A stretch of 64,000 nt of DNA, taken from NCBI GenBank assembly GCA_902805475.1, contig CADCSX010000006.1, positions 124,001 to 188,000 of the forward strand. Direction: 5' to 3'. Below, piece after piece: positions 38,211 to 50,409 of the stretch. How positions within the stretch are numbered: the stretch's first letter is position 1; every line of letters starts with the position of its first letter. This stretch comes from Entonaema liquescens. Taxonomy: Eukaryota > Ascomycota > Sordariomycetes > Xylariales > Xylariaceae. The translations under genes were made by a program, and so were the position numbers. The notes beneath the pieces are model-generated. The model saw only the letters and a list, made by a program, of their open reading frames with translations, had not been told where the DNA came from and searched no databases.

Positions 38211-38536
38211 GATGGCATGCTCATAAGCTCAACGTATTGTATTGGTTTGCGGTTCGGAGCTTGCGCATAAGTTGAAATCGGCAAGGCGCGGAATACGAAG
38301 GTAAAGTAATCCACAGGGATGCTCATTACCTACTTGGTACCTAGTGTATGTATGGTGGGGCACGCTGTGTTCTAAAAACTGTTATCGATAAGAATATTCG
38401 AGACAGTACGTATCTATTTTGTACCTTTTCAACTGGAAGTAAATCGAATACCTAGCTTCTCACTGATCGATTCTCCCAACTGCACCTTGGTATAGGTATA
38501 CCAGTACCAGCCAAGATTCTCGGGGCCAGTGATGGA
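38211..38536. promoter_or_regulatory. Bidirectional promoter region, MED21 / RRG7
   Basis: Only 326 bp separate the divergent start codons of MED21 (38210, -) and RRG7 (38537, +), so both promoters and leaders lie here. TACCTA/TAGGTA words occur at about 38330-38345 and 38485-38500. I see no clear TATA box. Confidence 0.5.
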
Positions 38537-39319
38537 ATGAGGTCTATTACAACCTCTCGTTCGATATGGCGTCAGCGTTTCTCAACTGCTCCACTCATCA
38601 ACACCGTTTTCTATAAGAGACCGTTCAACCTTCATGGACGACCCTTCTCAGACTCAACTCGCCCTCTAATCTACCCCGAGGCCATAAACAGCGAGCACTA
38701 TGACTTGGATTCATATGCCGCTTACGCTGCTCGCACGGGCTTAGACGTCAAGTCCAAGATATACGTCGGCACACAGTACGAGTATGCCGTAGCCAATTCG
38801 CTCGGCGCCCTCGGGTTCGACCTTAAGCGCGTGGGTGGACGCTCTGACTGCGGTATCGACCTGCTAGGCACGTGGCACGTCCCATCCTCTCCTACCCCGG
38901 ATCATTCTCTGCGTGTCCTCGTGCAGTGCAAGGCCTCCGCAGCGCAAAGCACCAAGATCAGTCCGCACCACGTACGTGAGCTGGAAGGCACTTTCGCGGG
39001 TGCGCCCCCTGGATGGCGGAGCGGCCCTGGCCTTTTGGCTTTCCTGGTATCACAGAAGCCGGCTACTCTCGGTGTCCGTAACGCGTTGGCCTCCAGCCGC
39101 TGGCCTATGGGCTATTTCATGTACTCGCAGAACGGCGGGCTGCAGCAGATGCTGTGGAACGGCAGGGCCGAAGAGGAGGGACTAGAAGGAATGGGTGTCA
39201 GTGTTGGGTATTCCGATAGCACTGCTGGAGAGGCCGAGAAACGACTGGTATTAACCTGGAAGGGCAAACCATACGTTTTTGGGCCGGTTATCGGCAAGCA
39301 GATCAATCAAGACGTTTAA
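38537..39319 (+). CDS. RRG7: Mitochondrial Rrg7-like protein (required for respiratory growth, PD-(D/E)xK fold)
   Basis: Intronless, 260 residues. The Arg/Ser/Thr-rich, acid-poor first ~40 residues look like a mitochondrial targeting sequence. From about residue 74 the protein resembles the fungal Rrg7 family (DUF2034), related to Mrr-type nucleases. E82 lies in the YVGTQYEYAV helix, D108 in GGRSDCGIDLLG, and Q130-C-K132 in LRVLVQCKA, giving a plausible PD-(D/E)xK catalytic set. The yeast member is needed for respiratory growth; its substrate is unknown to me. The first ATG upstream is followed directly by a stop, supporting this start. It converges on the next gene. Confidence 0.88.
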   Translation: MRSITTSRSIWRQRFSTAPLINTVFYKRPFNLHGRPFSDSTRPLIYPEAINSEHYDLDSYAAYAARTGLDVKSKIYVGTQYEYAVANSLGALGFDLKRVGGRSDCGIDLLGTWHVPSSPTPDHSLRVLVQCKASAAQSTKISPHHVRELEGTFAGAPPGWRSGPGLLAFLVSQKPATLGVRNALASSRWPMGYFMYSQNGGLQQMLWNGRAEEEGLEGMGVSVGYSDSTAGEAEKRLVLTWKGKPYVFGPVIGKQINQDV

Positions 39320-39883
39320 AAATACGTTACTATTGAACTAACCGCTCGTCAGAAATAGGAGAGGAGCATCCCACTTATCGACAAAAATCTAGGGAAGTAT
39401 AACCTCCCATGGAGTGATGGATTCGCCATTACACGGTGTGGGTGGGATTATCTACTAGTTAGAGATACGCATAAAGCATCCACGAGAATAAAAAAAAAAC
39501 ACTGCCTCTAGTTTTGGTGATACGGATATACGTTCTCATATATAAGCTTCCTAGATTGTTCTATTTAAAAAATTCCTAAGATATTATTATAGGAACATCA
39601 GAAAGAGCATACCCACTGTTTTCATTCCAGGTAGATATAAGGCATTAAAAACGTCATATTAATCGATACTCTCAACTCATATCCTACACGGGTAAAACTA
39701 AGAGCAAATTAACGTATGTGCTTATAACACAAGACAACCAGAGAACGAAACGCAAAGCACCGTCGCCTATCCAATATAATCCGATAGGTGCCTGCAAAAA
39801 CGCTCTTTAGGCATTATACCTGGACAGGATTACCCTAACTAATCCATCCATTTTATCCCAACTACCCTCTCACACCCCAAACT
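39320..39883. other. Convergent 3' intergenic region
   Basis: A 564-bp space between the 3' ends of RRG7 (+) and the small unknown gene (-). It is AT-rich with an A-run at about 39489-39498. No gene was seen. Confidence 0.5.
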
Positions 39884-40378
39884 TCAATCCTCCCAAATCG
39901 CCACCTTCGCCCTCTCCGCCTCCTCCTGCCTCCTCTTCTCCGCCTCTTTCTCTTCCTCCCTCCTCTTCCTCTCCTTCTCCCTTACTGCGCGATCATACGC
40001 ACGCTGCTCCTCCGTCGGCCGCGGCGCCCGTACCCCCAGCGCACTGGCAATCATGCGCCGGGCCACCGCGTCCGTCTTCTCCGGCCTCTTGCCTTCTCCC
40101 CGGTCTTCTACCGCCCCCGGAATCGACTGCCACGGCGGCGTCCCGGCCCCCGGCGAGCTAGGCGTCGGCGGGGGCGCCGCGAAGCCGGAGGGGTCGACGG
40201 ACGGGGATAGGGGGGAGGCGCTGGGGAGGGGGGATTGGGATTCCGTGTCGGAGGGGATGTCTTCGTCTTCCCAGGAGTCGGCGACTGGGGCGGTGACCTT
40301 CTTGCCTTTGGGTTTTCCTTTGGAGGTTGTGGTGGAGGGAGGGTTGAGGGATAGATCTGACATTCCTTGCGTGGCCAT
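39884..40378 (-). CDS. Small conserved-looking protein, function unknown
   Basis: A single-exon 164-residue protein that I do not recognise. It begins MATQGMSDLSLNPPS, has an acidic SWEDEDIPSD motif near residues 35-45, a Pro/Ser-rich middle, and a highly charged Arg/Glu/Lys helix from about residue 115 to the end (REKERKRREEEKEAEKRR), probably a long single helix or coiled coil. GC content is clearly higher than the flanks, supporting real coding sequence. I chose the ATG at 40378 because the coding character begins there; the frame is open upstream to an ATG at 40492 whose extra 38 residues look unlike the rest. Confidence 0.72.
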   Translation of the reverse strand: MATQGMSDLSLNPPSTTTSKGKPKGKKVTAPVADSWEDEDIPSDTESQSPLPSASPLSPSVDPSGFAAPPPTPSSPGAGTPPWQSIPGAVEDRGEGKRPEKTDAVARRMIASALGVRAPRPTEEQRAYDRAVREKERKRREEEKEAEKRRQEEAERAKVAIWED

Positions 40379-41361
40379 GGTGGGGGTAGGCGGTTTTGGA
40401 TTGGGTTGCTTGTTGTTGTTGGTATTAAATCCTCTTAGAAAGATCTGATTATTCACAAGGCTGGATATTGTTGAGCCACAATATATCATCAACGCGTATC
40501 ACGAGGTCATAAACGATAAGCTTAATAGAAATAGCTAGCGTCGTAGCAGTGTTAAAGTGAAGCTTATGTTACGTTAGAGATGTGTATATAGCAGGCCGGA
40601 TTGCTACCGTACGAAAGGAAGCCGAGTATAAAGAATGGGTGATCTGCTTGGGAAGTCGATCGAGGGTAGCAATTGCAGATTACCTCACAGCAGGAAGGTT
40701 GGACTGACGTATGTACAAGCGGGCAAAATAATGCAAGTCTGGTCCTGCTGTGAGACGAAGGCTCGGGAACCGAACTTAGATCATAGAGGGGTGGGGCTAA
40801 GCTTGATCCACTTCCCCGCAAACCCAAATGTTGCACAGACTGGGCGCATAGACCTTCACTTTCATTGTTCAAGCATTGAAACATCATTGATATGTTGTCT
40901 TCCCTTACGATTTTAATGAAAACTTGTATTAGTAAATATTTGATATCTACCTTGGCTATCCAATTGAATAGTGAATGAAATTAGGGGACTTCTAAAGGAA
41001 TGTTAATGCAATATAGTTAACTAACTACCTACCTAGGCAAGATATGTTAGTGAAATCACATTAGTGAAGTTGGATAATGAGGTAGTTATTCTTAGGTACT
41101 TATCTATTCACGGGTCAAACTATATTGGATGATTTACAAAATACCTGGTTGGCATTTAAAAGAAAAAAGAAACAACTCTCCATGGGAAGCGCTGTGGTAT
41201 ACTTTATATGAGCTCCGAAGATAGCCCAATGCCAAAATAATTGGAAGTAAGAGGAAGTTTATAAGTACCACTTTCCGCCTCGGTTGGAGTAGCTCGGCAA
41301 ACGTTCCCGCTACCGGGATATCACGGCTTCACGGGTCACAAAAACAAGGACAAGTAGCTTT
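40379..41361. other. Intergenic region upstream of the small unknown gene
   Basis: Nearly 1 kb between tandem minus-strand genes, containing the promoter of the small unknown gene and the 3' flank of the transglycosylase gene. Overlapping frames near 40564-40916 on both strands have no family resemblance. TACCTA words lie at about 41027-41036. Confidence 0.45.
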
Positions 41362-42717
41362 TTAGATATCTTCATATAGATCTACTCCTACGCCCTGTAG
41401 GGCATCCACCGCCCACTTTGGGTAATTAACTTGATCCGGGTATAAGTTCGCGAAAAACCTTCGCAAGAAAGCCGGATACCTGTCGGCAATAATCGCCTCC
41501 CTGACCTGCTTCATAAGGTCTAGTTGATACCAAACGTTATGCATAGTAAGTAAATGCGCAGCAACTGTTTCTTTAGCCGTGTTGTGATGTACGAATGCTC
41601 GGGTGATACCCATTCCATCCTTCCGGCAGCACATGCATCCACAACCATCTTCTATGGGCCCGAAGTCGTTTGCGTATTTGGCGTTGCGGAGGTTGAGGAC
41701 GCCGTATTTCGTGATTGCGTTTCCGAACCGTGCTGTGCGCGTTGGCCATACGCAGTCGAACATGTCAGCCCCTAGAGCAACGCTGACAACTAAGTCCTCT
41801 GGGTACCCGATTCCCATCACGTATCGGGGTTTCAGCTCCGGCAAGAGCCCGGTGCAGGTAACGACTACTCGACAATAGTCTGCTTTTGCCTCACCACCGC
41901 TAAGGCCGCCAATGGCGATACCTGGCGTGTCCCGAGCAATCATCTCCTTACAGCACTCCCTTCGCATGTCGAGGTCTAAGCCGCCTTGGATAATGCAGAA
42001 AAGGTTTTGTGTGGACGGGTTTTTATGCGCGGCTATACACCGATCTAACCATCTAACGCTGCGCTCCATCGCTTCCCGCATCCGTGCGGCATCCGGAGAG
42101 GTAGTCACCAGTACGTCATCTAGCTGCATCATGATATCGCTACCGATGGTATTCTGAAGAGATATGGAGTGTTCAGGGGTAAGAAGCATTGGCGTGCCAT
42201 CGTGGGGACTTAAGAATCTGACACCCTCTTCTGTGATATTGGCAAGTTTGAGCAAACTGACCATCTGAAATCTGTTCATGATTAGTCGCTATGTTTCCAG
42301 GTTGACTTGGACTCCCTGTGCCATAAAAAATGGTAGCATACCCTCCACTATCTGTGAGCAAGTTGTAGTTCCATCCTTGCAATTTATGTGCCCCTCCGAC
42401 TGCAGCGAGCACTTCCTGGCCAGGCTTTAAGCCTAGATGGTAGGTGTTATTTAGACATAAACGACAACTAGTCTCTTCCAACTGTTCCGGAGTTAAGCCT
42501 TTTAGTGACGCCTGTGTTGCTACAGGCATGAAAACAGGAAGTTGAACTGGTCCATGAGGAAGGGTTAAGATTGAGGCTCGTGCTCGAGTTGTCTAAGATG
42601 ACGGTGAGACTCAGTCCTAAGGTTAGGTTTTTGATTTTTATGCCAACTTACGGAACATCTTGCGACTAGATCAAATGTGAGAGCAGCCGAAGACGACGAA
42701 GCAATAACGTTAGCCAT
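41362..42717 (-). CDS. QTRT1: Queuine tRNA-ribosyltransferase catalytic subunit
   Basis: Exchanges guanine-34 for queuine in the anticodon of His, Asn, Asp and Tyr tRNAs; works with the QTRT2 subunit, which is not in this window. 408 residues, three exons on the minus strand: 42652..42717, 42342..42592 and 41362..42271, introns 59 and 70 bp. Intron 2 splits the Gly codon inside DSGGFQ. Active-site residues visible: D103 in TDSGGFQ, the GLSGGE loop, and nucleophile D278 in MFDCVWPTRTAR. The zinc site is C316-x-C318-x-x-C321 with H350 in LLTMHNVWY. An in-frame ATG four codons upstream (42729) is an alternative start giving 412 residues. The start lies ~240 bp from the RIP-mutated transposon, yet the gene shows no RIP damage. 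Confidence 0.95.
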
Positions 42718-42964
42718 CCTTCTCAGCATCAACGCCAAATAAGATATTCACGAGTTTTCTTTTGATAGAGTTTCTACGTCATATGATGAGTAATAAAACA
42801 GGGTTTATCGGTTCCTGACTTGGTTGTAAGTGGGGTTAATTGTATGAGGCTGCATGCGGAAGTTATTAATTAAGCGGTCGAGTTTGTTTGAGGGGATTTA
42901 GGGATTTGCATTTTGGGAAATTTGTTTTTTATTTTTTTATCTATATCCACTTAATAAGAGGTAA

Positions 42965-43173
42965 TAATATAGATCTTATAGCAATAGCGTATTAACCACT
43001 ACCAAGCCTTAGCGCCCCACAATTAAGGTTTAAATAAAAACATTTCCATAACATTTTATAATCTTAATTTAATTAATAATTAATAATCATTATATATATT
43101 ATAATTTATCGGATTTTAATTATTTTATAAATAATTAATATTTCGAATTATTATATAAATTAATTAAAAAGTA
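42965..43173 (+). repeat. Left (5') LTR of the gypsy element
   Basis: It aligns without gaps to 48355-48563. The outer (left) two-thirds keep many C and G bases (for example the CCACTACCAAGCC stretch), while the inner end is almost pure A/T. It begins TA (likely a mutated TG) and ends GTA (paired with ACA in the other copy, suggesting an original CA end). Confidence 0.85.
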
Positions 43174-46100
43174 TAAATAATTATTTACGTAAATAAAACG
43201 TTAATTACGTAAATAAAAATTAAAAAAAAAAATTTATTAAAAATAACATAAATTTCATTATTAATTATTATTAAAATATTTAAAAATAAAATTAAATAAT
43301 TAAAATAATATAATAATTTATTTATATTAATTAATATATTTTAAAAAATAGTTAAAAATATTAATAATTATTTAAATTTAATAAGTAAAGTTATTTTGAA
43401 ATTATTTAAAAAAAATAAAATAAATATAAAAAAATTTAAAAATAAATTAAATAATATTTTAATAATAATATAAATATAAATATTAAAAATATTATTTATT
43501 TTTATAAATTAAATTTTAATATTTATTTAAATGAATTAATTAGATTTAATTAATATATTAATATTATATATATTTAAAATATCGGTAATATTAAATAAAT
43601 TTAAACCATTATTATTTATGAAATATTTATTTAATTTAATAAATAACAAACGTTTATTAAATAAGATTATTAATATTTATTATTTATATGTTAATATCGA
43701 AATTTGTATAAAATAAAAAAAATGGTAAAATTAATATAATTAAAAATAGTGTTTATGGTAAAAGTAAAAAAATTATTTAAATATAAAAATAAAAATAAAA
43801 TAATTTTATTATTTAATTTTAAATTAATATAAATAAATAAAATAATGTTAAATAAATTAAATAAAATTTAATATTATTTTAAAATAACTTTAATTTTATA
43901 TAAATTATAATTAATAAAAATTACGTTTAAATTATTAAGAAATTTTTAAAAAATAGTTAATTACGTAAAAAATTGGTAATTTAATTAAGTAAAATTTTTG
44001 GAAATAATATTTTAAATATTAATTAAATATTATGTTATTTAAAATTTAATAATAACGTTTTTAACGTTATTATTATATTAAAATAAAAGTTTATTTAATT
44101 TTATAAAACGAATATGCGAATTTTATTTTTATTTATATATGCGAACACGTAATATTTATTAAATTTACGAAATATTAATAAATATTTTTCATATATATAT
44201 ATTTTGAATTTGGTTTTTAATATAAGATAAATAAAAAAATTAAAATATAAACGATATAATAGAAAAAATAATTATTAAAGTAAAATTAATTATATAAATT
44301 ATAATAAAAAATAAAATTTATAATATTTTAATAACAATTATTTAATTATAAAACATTAAAATCCCGTTTTATAATGTAAATATTTTAAAAATAATATTCG
44401 AAAAATTTAAAATAATAAAAATATAATAATAAAATATATAAAAAACAATATTAAATATTATTTAAAAATTAATAATTTTAAATTTAAAAAATAATGATTG
44501 TAATATTAATATAATAAAAAAATAAAGTTATATAATATAAATAATTAATAATGAATGTTTTAATTATAATAAAAAAAGTTATTAAGTTAAAAATTATAAT
44601 AAAAAATTATAATTTTTATAAAAAATAACTTTAAATGGTAAAAAAATTATTATTAAAAAAACAATTTTTAAAAATAATAAATTAATTAAATTTAATAAAT
44701 ATATTTAAAAAGTTTTTAAAAAATAACGAAATAAATTTAAATAACAAATTTAATTTATTATTAATAAGAAAAAAAAAAGTAAAAAATGTAATTTTAAAAA
44801 AAACTTTAAAAATTTAAATATAAATTAAAAATTAATGGAAATATTTGATAATTTAATTTAAAATAATGATGATTAAGATAATTACGTTTATTAAATTAAA
44901 ATAAACGACGGCGATAAACCATTATTTTATAAAAATAAATTTATTAAAAAAAATTATAAAAATAATTATAATATTTTTAATATTAAATTATAAAATGGTT
45001 GAAATATTATGGTATTTTTCAATTATAATTATATATTATATTATATTTTAAAATTATTTATAAAAATATTAATAATATATAAAATACGAAAATTATTTAA
45101 TATAATTAAAATAAAAAAATTAAATTTACGAATAACGTGAAAAATAATAATTTACGTAAAATTTAAAATTAAAAACAGTTATAATATAATATTTGCCGTT
45201 TTAATAAAAATAATTCCAAATTATATATTTTTAAGAAAATTTACTTTTAGGAAAAGAATATTTTATAAATGGGGAATCATTTGTGAAAATTATATATACA
45301 ATAAAATATTACATTTACGAAAATTCGAAAAAAAGTTTTTTATATAATTTTTTAAATAAAAAAATTTATATTAAATAACCGAAATAATAAAATTAATATT
45401 TAAAATTATTATTATAATAATATTAAATTTTAAATAATATAAAAATATATTAACAATAAATTTTTAAATTAATATATATTTTTAAAAATATATTAAAAAA
45501 TTTTTAAAATTATTTAATAACATTAAATATTATATAAATATAAAAATGCAAATTTTACATTATATAAATATAAATAATAATTTCCCGGTAAAATTACCGT
45601 TATAAAAATATAATTTCCGTTAAAAATAAACGTTAAAAAAATTTATTAAAATTCACAAAAATAAAATAATTTAAAAATTTATAAACTTTTAAACGTTATT
45701 ATTATTATTAATATTTAAAAAAACATTAAATTAAATGATTAAATTAAATAAAAATAACTTAAACATTATTTAACGTTTTTATTATAATTATAAAAAATTA
45801 AATAAATATATTAAAAAAAACATATATTTATTATTTAACGTATAAAACCAAATTTAACACGTAATAAACCATCATTAATACGTATTTATTAATTTAAAAA
45901 ACAAATTTTAACATATATTAATTTATTTATTATATTATAAAAAAATAATATTTATAACATTTTTTAAAATATATAAATAAATAATTATATTTTTTAAGTT
46001 AATAAATGTATTAATTATTTTTTAAATATTTATTAATAAAATATTATATAAATTTTATAAATTTATTATAAGTTTTTTTAACGATATTTGTATTTAAGTA

Positions 46101-46644
46101 AATATTTTAAAATAATTTTATAAATAAATAATAATTGTATTTTAAAAATTTATTAAATACGGGATAATTATTAATATTAAAAAAAGTTAAATATTTGTTA
46201 AATAAAAAATATTTTTAAAATTTATTATTTTAAAACGAAATATTAAAACCGATTTAATAAAAGTAATAATAATATAAAATAAACCGATATTAAAAATAAT
46301 TATTAATATTTAAACTTTTATTAACGTAATAAAATATTTTAAAAATTTAATAAAAGATTATTTAAAAATATTAAACTTTTTTATAACGTTGATTAATTAA
46401 TAAAAAAATATATTAATAAAGTTTAATAAAATAATTAAAAAAACATAATTTAAAATATAAAAAATAATTACAATAATATTAATTATAATAAAATTTAATT
46501 AAAAATTATTTTTAATATTAAAGGTAAATGTAAATAAAAAATATGTTAATGTTATTTTATTACAACCACATATATACGGTAGTTAATAAGCTTTTTATCC
46601 AATAATTTATTTTTCGAAAAAATTAACCGATATTTAATAGCGTT

Positions 46645-46885
46645 ATTTAATGCAAAAACGAGAATTATTAAAAATTATGTTAACATTCCAACATTGGAAA
46701 CATTGGGTAAAAAGAAATGATGTTATAGTGATAACGGATTACAAATCTTTAAAAACTATTAATACGAAAGTTAAATAACCCGTAAAAATCCTTCGATTCT
46801 TCGATGTTATAAAGTATTATAACATTAAAATTATTTACCGTTTAAATAAAGTTAACGTTTTAATTAATTATTTATTTAAACTATT
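46645..46885 (+). other. RNase H remnant of the gypsy polyprotein
   Basis: One frame reads with few breaks through FQHWKHWV, VITDYKSLKTINT and a later stretch with the pattern of the RNase H end (..IIYR..N..). These correspond to the gypsy RNase H region around the conserved TDHKSL motif. The His of that motif reads Tyr here, which a C-to-T change would explain. At least one stop interrupts it. This part retains more C and G than the rest of the element. Confidence 0.75.
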
Positions 46886-47289
46886 TAAATTAAAAATAAC
46901 CGAATTTAATTTTTTATTTATTAAAAAACTTTATAAGCGAAACGTTATATATTTATATAAATTAAATAAATTTAATTTACAAATTATTTACGAATATTTT
47001 ATATTTAAAAAAAAATTGTTTAATTTAATCGATAAAAATTAAATATATAAAAATTTCGTTATATATAAAAGTTATTTACATAAAATAATTACGTATAAAA
47101 AAACACCCGGAAACTTTTTATACGTAATAAAAATAAAAAACAAAATTGTTAACTTGTAAATAATATTTAAATTTAACGATTTAGTAGTTAAATTACGAAA
47201 AATACACTACGATTAAAATTATGTTATAATAAAAATTATACTTAAAAAAACATTAAAACAATATTAACATTTTAAAATTATATTAATAG

Positions 47290-47560
47290 CATAAAAAATA
47301 ATAATCGAATGTCCCGTGTGTTAATTAATGAAAAAATTAAATTTAACGTTATTTAATTTACAATTTATACATTTATTAATGTTATTAACGTAATAAATAA
47401 TTAATCACACGTTCATTAATAAATATAATATTTTTATAATAATTAAATACATTATAAAATAAATCGAAGCAATAATAATTATAATAACATTATTTATAAA
47501 TTGTATATTTTTATTTAATAAAATAAACACCATTTTTAATTATTTAAAAAAATAAATTAA
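47290..47560 (+). other. Probable integrase zinc-binding and core remnant
   Basis: Near 47300 a frame reads ECPVC followed by a stop and a Lys/Leu-rich stretch. This fits the second half (Cys-x2-Cys) of the HHCC zinc module of a gypsy integrase. Downstream text is too degraded for firm assignment. Confidence 0.4.
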
Positions 47561-48354
47561 TAATAATGTTAAATTATTTATAAATTACAAAATAAAAAAA
47601 TAAATAAAACTTAACAAATTTACCGTTAAATTTATTACGCCATTTAAATTAAAAAATAATAATAAAATTAAAAAAATTAATAAAAATTTAAAAAAAATTA
47701 TATTATATAAATATTAAATAAATTTTATATATATAAAATTACCATAATTATTATAAAAAACATTAATAATATATAATTATATTTTTAAACTTAGAAAATA
47801 TAATAATTATTACTTTATATTTAATACGTAATTATTTTAAAACTAATAATTTACTAAATATAATAAATATATTTATAAATTAATAAAAAAAAAAAAATAT
47901 TATTTGTAAAACAATTAATTAAATAACACGAAATACTATTAATTCGTAATTAATTTAATAATATTAAAACATCCAAAAACCAAATATATGCATATTTATA
48001 AAAAAAAAAAAATTTAATTAAAACATACGCATTTAAAAACTAAATATTAAAAATAAAATAACGTATTATAAAATATAAGTTTTATTACGATAAATTTTAA
48101 ATTATAATAAATTACCATTTAAATAATACGTATAAAATTTAAAACTTTAATAATGTATAATTATAAAATAAATATAACGGTATTAACTTTTTTCCCATTT
48201 ACGTTTATAACGGTTATTTAATACGTAATATATGGTATATTAATAAAATTATATTAAAATAAAATAAATAACGTTTATTAAAACAAATAAATTAAATATA
48301 TAATTATTAAAAAAATTAATAATAATTAAAAATAATCATTTAAAAAAAAAAAAA

Positions 48355-48563
48355 TAATATAAATTTTATAGTAATAACGTATTAATTATTATTAAACTTT
48401 AACGTTTTATAATTAAAATTTAAATAAAAATATTTTTATAATATTTTATAATTTTAATTTAATTAATAATTAATAATTATTATATATATTATAATTTATC
48501 GGATTTTAATTATTTTATAAGTAATTAATATCCCGGATTATCGTGTAAATTAATTAAAAAACA
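48355..48563 (+). repeat. Right (3') LTR of the gypsy element
   Basis: A gap-free partner of 42965-43173. Its inner (left) part is heavily mutated to A/T, while its outer (right) end keeps CCCGG and CGTG words that are TTCGA and TATA in the left copy. It is preceded by a 12-13 nt A-run, a likely mutated polypurine tract. Confidence 0.85.
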
Positions 48564-50409
48564 TAATAAGGATTTGAAGCAAATGAAATTTTATTAAATG
48601 GTCTATGTGTCCTTCTGGACCTGCAATGGCTGACCTATCGTATTTCACCGATTTCACCAATTTCTTATATTACCTCATTAGGTATTTTAGCATGTATGGA
48701 AGCATGTTAAGTACAATACTTATATTTATACTGGGTAGGTACATTTATCTGTACTGCTTCTGCAGTCGTATAGCAAGTACGTCGGCATAATGTACCTAAC
48801 CTAAGATAGGTAATGTATGACAAGAGATACGCGAATGTAGGTAGTATAATGATGATTGGCAAAGGAAAGAAAGTGTCCTCTGCAAGTTTTAAGTTTCGTA
48901 CTAGTTAACTAAGTGTAAGACCTTGAGACTTCCCTTACTGACGTACATACGTATACTTTATCACAAGAAATCATTGGGCAAACTGGCAAGTCAGATCGGA
49001 CCGCGGCAACATCCTTCTATTTCTGATGCCGGTAATAGGCTCTTTACCGTTTCTAGTAAGGATGTCCCCAGCAAAGTTTTCCCCCCAGCACTTTTTTTTT
49101 TCACCTGCTTCAGCCCTTTCCCACAAAGCCTCGTGGCCCCAGCAAAAAAAAAAAGCAGCAAAGCCCGCCCCCAGTCGCGGGAGAAAAAAAATAAATAGTG
49201 GGCTGTGGCCTGACAGACCCTGTAAGTAATTCCGAATTCGGGAACGATCGGGCATAAACTACCAACGACGCGGCTCCTCTGAATTGCACCTGGCTAAAGA
49301 TGCTATGGTAAGAAGCAATTTTTGTCACCTCCTTCCTCGACCTGTCACCAAAATCATACGATCTTGACATTGCTGAACCATTGCTGGAAGGGGACTCGGC
49401 CAGTCCACCCGCATTTCCCACCTGTATCCTCCTTGTTTCCTCCTGTGTCCTCCTGTATTATCCATCTATTCTCCTGTCGAATGGAACGCTAGGGCGTAAA
49501 AAAAAGACGGTTCTAGCCTTTCTTTTCTACATTCCTGTCTCACTACCACAGTAGAAAACTTTTTCATTAACCTGGGCATTAGGTATTATTATGATTATTA
49601 TGGATCTGTTAGACCTTGTGATAGTCATACAAAGTATTCAGTATCTACGTACTTTTCGCGTATCTTTTCTTAGGCGTCGACGACGTTTTGTGCGTCCTCT
49701 GGTCCTCTGGTCCTCTGGTCCCTACCTATGCTCCGAGATCCCCCTTCGTTTAAGCACTATTTTCAACCCGCAACCCGCAACCCGTAACCCGCAAAACCAC
49801 GAGATTCGCCCCCGGCTATATCTCGTTATTCACCAAGATGCGTTCCCCCGTCCCCATCTGAGTCTCGGCAGATACAATAATTGCTTATAATTCTTGCGTC
49901 ATCTCGACCCCAGAATCACCGAGCTTAAGTGAGCTGCAGTGAGTTGCAGTGAGTTGCCTCACTTGGTCTTCCGGTCGGTCTGTGTTCTATGTATGTGGTG
50001 TTACGGTAAAACCTGGTTGATAGGAGATTTATCGATCACCAGCTTGGCAATTCGTCGCGTCCAAGTGCCCGGACGATCTGCTTCCTTGGCACTTTTTGTG
50101 TGTGTACAAAGCTGTGCCCAATCCAGTGTCACAGGCCGCAGAATTTCCATCGCAGGACCTACGCCGACAGGGAACCCTTCTTTGTTCAGCGTACTTCGGT
50201 ATTTTCCCTTTAGCTTGGGCCTTGGGCAAGTGTGGGTTTTTAATTTGAATTAAAACCCTTTCCATGTGGCTTGGCTTTCATTCCTCATATATACCTACCT
50301 TATATTCCTTAACCAGCCTGCTCGTAATTTGATTCTCCAGATATCGTAGCTTTTTGATCTTGTAGTCGTGTTGGTATTATCATCCCCAACCTACTCTACC
50401 CTCTACCTT
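48564..50409. other. Intergenic region between the transposon and the 2EXR gene
   Basis: GC content returns to normal within ~30 bp of the right LTR. Tandem words occur: CTCTGGTC three times at about 49697-49721, CAACCCG units at about 49768-49796 and GAGTTGCAGT units at about 49932-49957. Overlapping frames around 48920-49420 look like chance. The 3' part holds the 2EXR promoter. Confidence 0.45.

Larger units (their letters stand above)
42965..48563 (+). mobile_element. RIP-degraded Ty3/gypsy LTR retrotransposon
   Basis: A 5.6-kb block of extreme AT content bounded by two 209-bp direct repeats exactly 5390 bp apart. No open frames remain. A recognisable RNase H remnant at about 46645-46885 lies upstream of a Cys-rich integrase-like remnant near 47300. 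The order RNase H then integrase fits Ty3/gypsy, not copia, and gives plus-strand orientation. A 12-13 nt A-run (48342-48354) directly before the right repeat fits a mutated polypurine tract. The LTRs differ only by C/T and G/A transitions by my hand comparison, the RIP signature. I could not fix a convincing target-site duplication. Confidence 0.88.

Noticed and set aside
40379..40492. 38-residue N-terminal extension of the small unknown protein
   Set aside because: Composition changes sharply at the inner ATG; the extension looks like translated leader, though it cannot be excluded.
42952..42966. TAATA as a target-site duplication matched by 48564-48568
   Set aside because: The word is expected often by chance in such AT-rich sequence and its position disagrees with the TG...CA ends inferred for the LTR.
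46681..47340. Apparent long GC-poor gene or mitochondrial insert
   Set aside because: The high AT content, RIP-type transitions between flanking LTRs and RNase H followed by integrase traces identify a mutated retrotransposon, not mitochondrial DNA.
49110..49421. Overlapping open frames on both strands near the transposon
   Set aside because: Low-complexity Phe/Lys/Pro runs from homopolymer tracts, no splice signals or family similarity.
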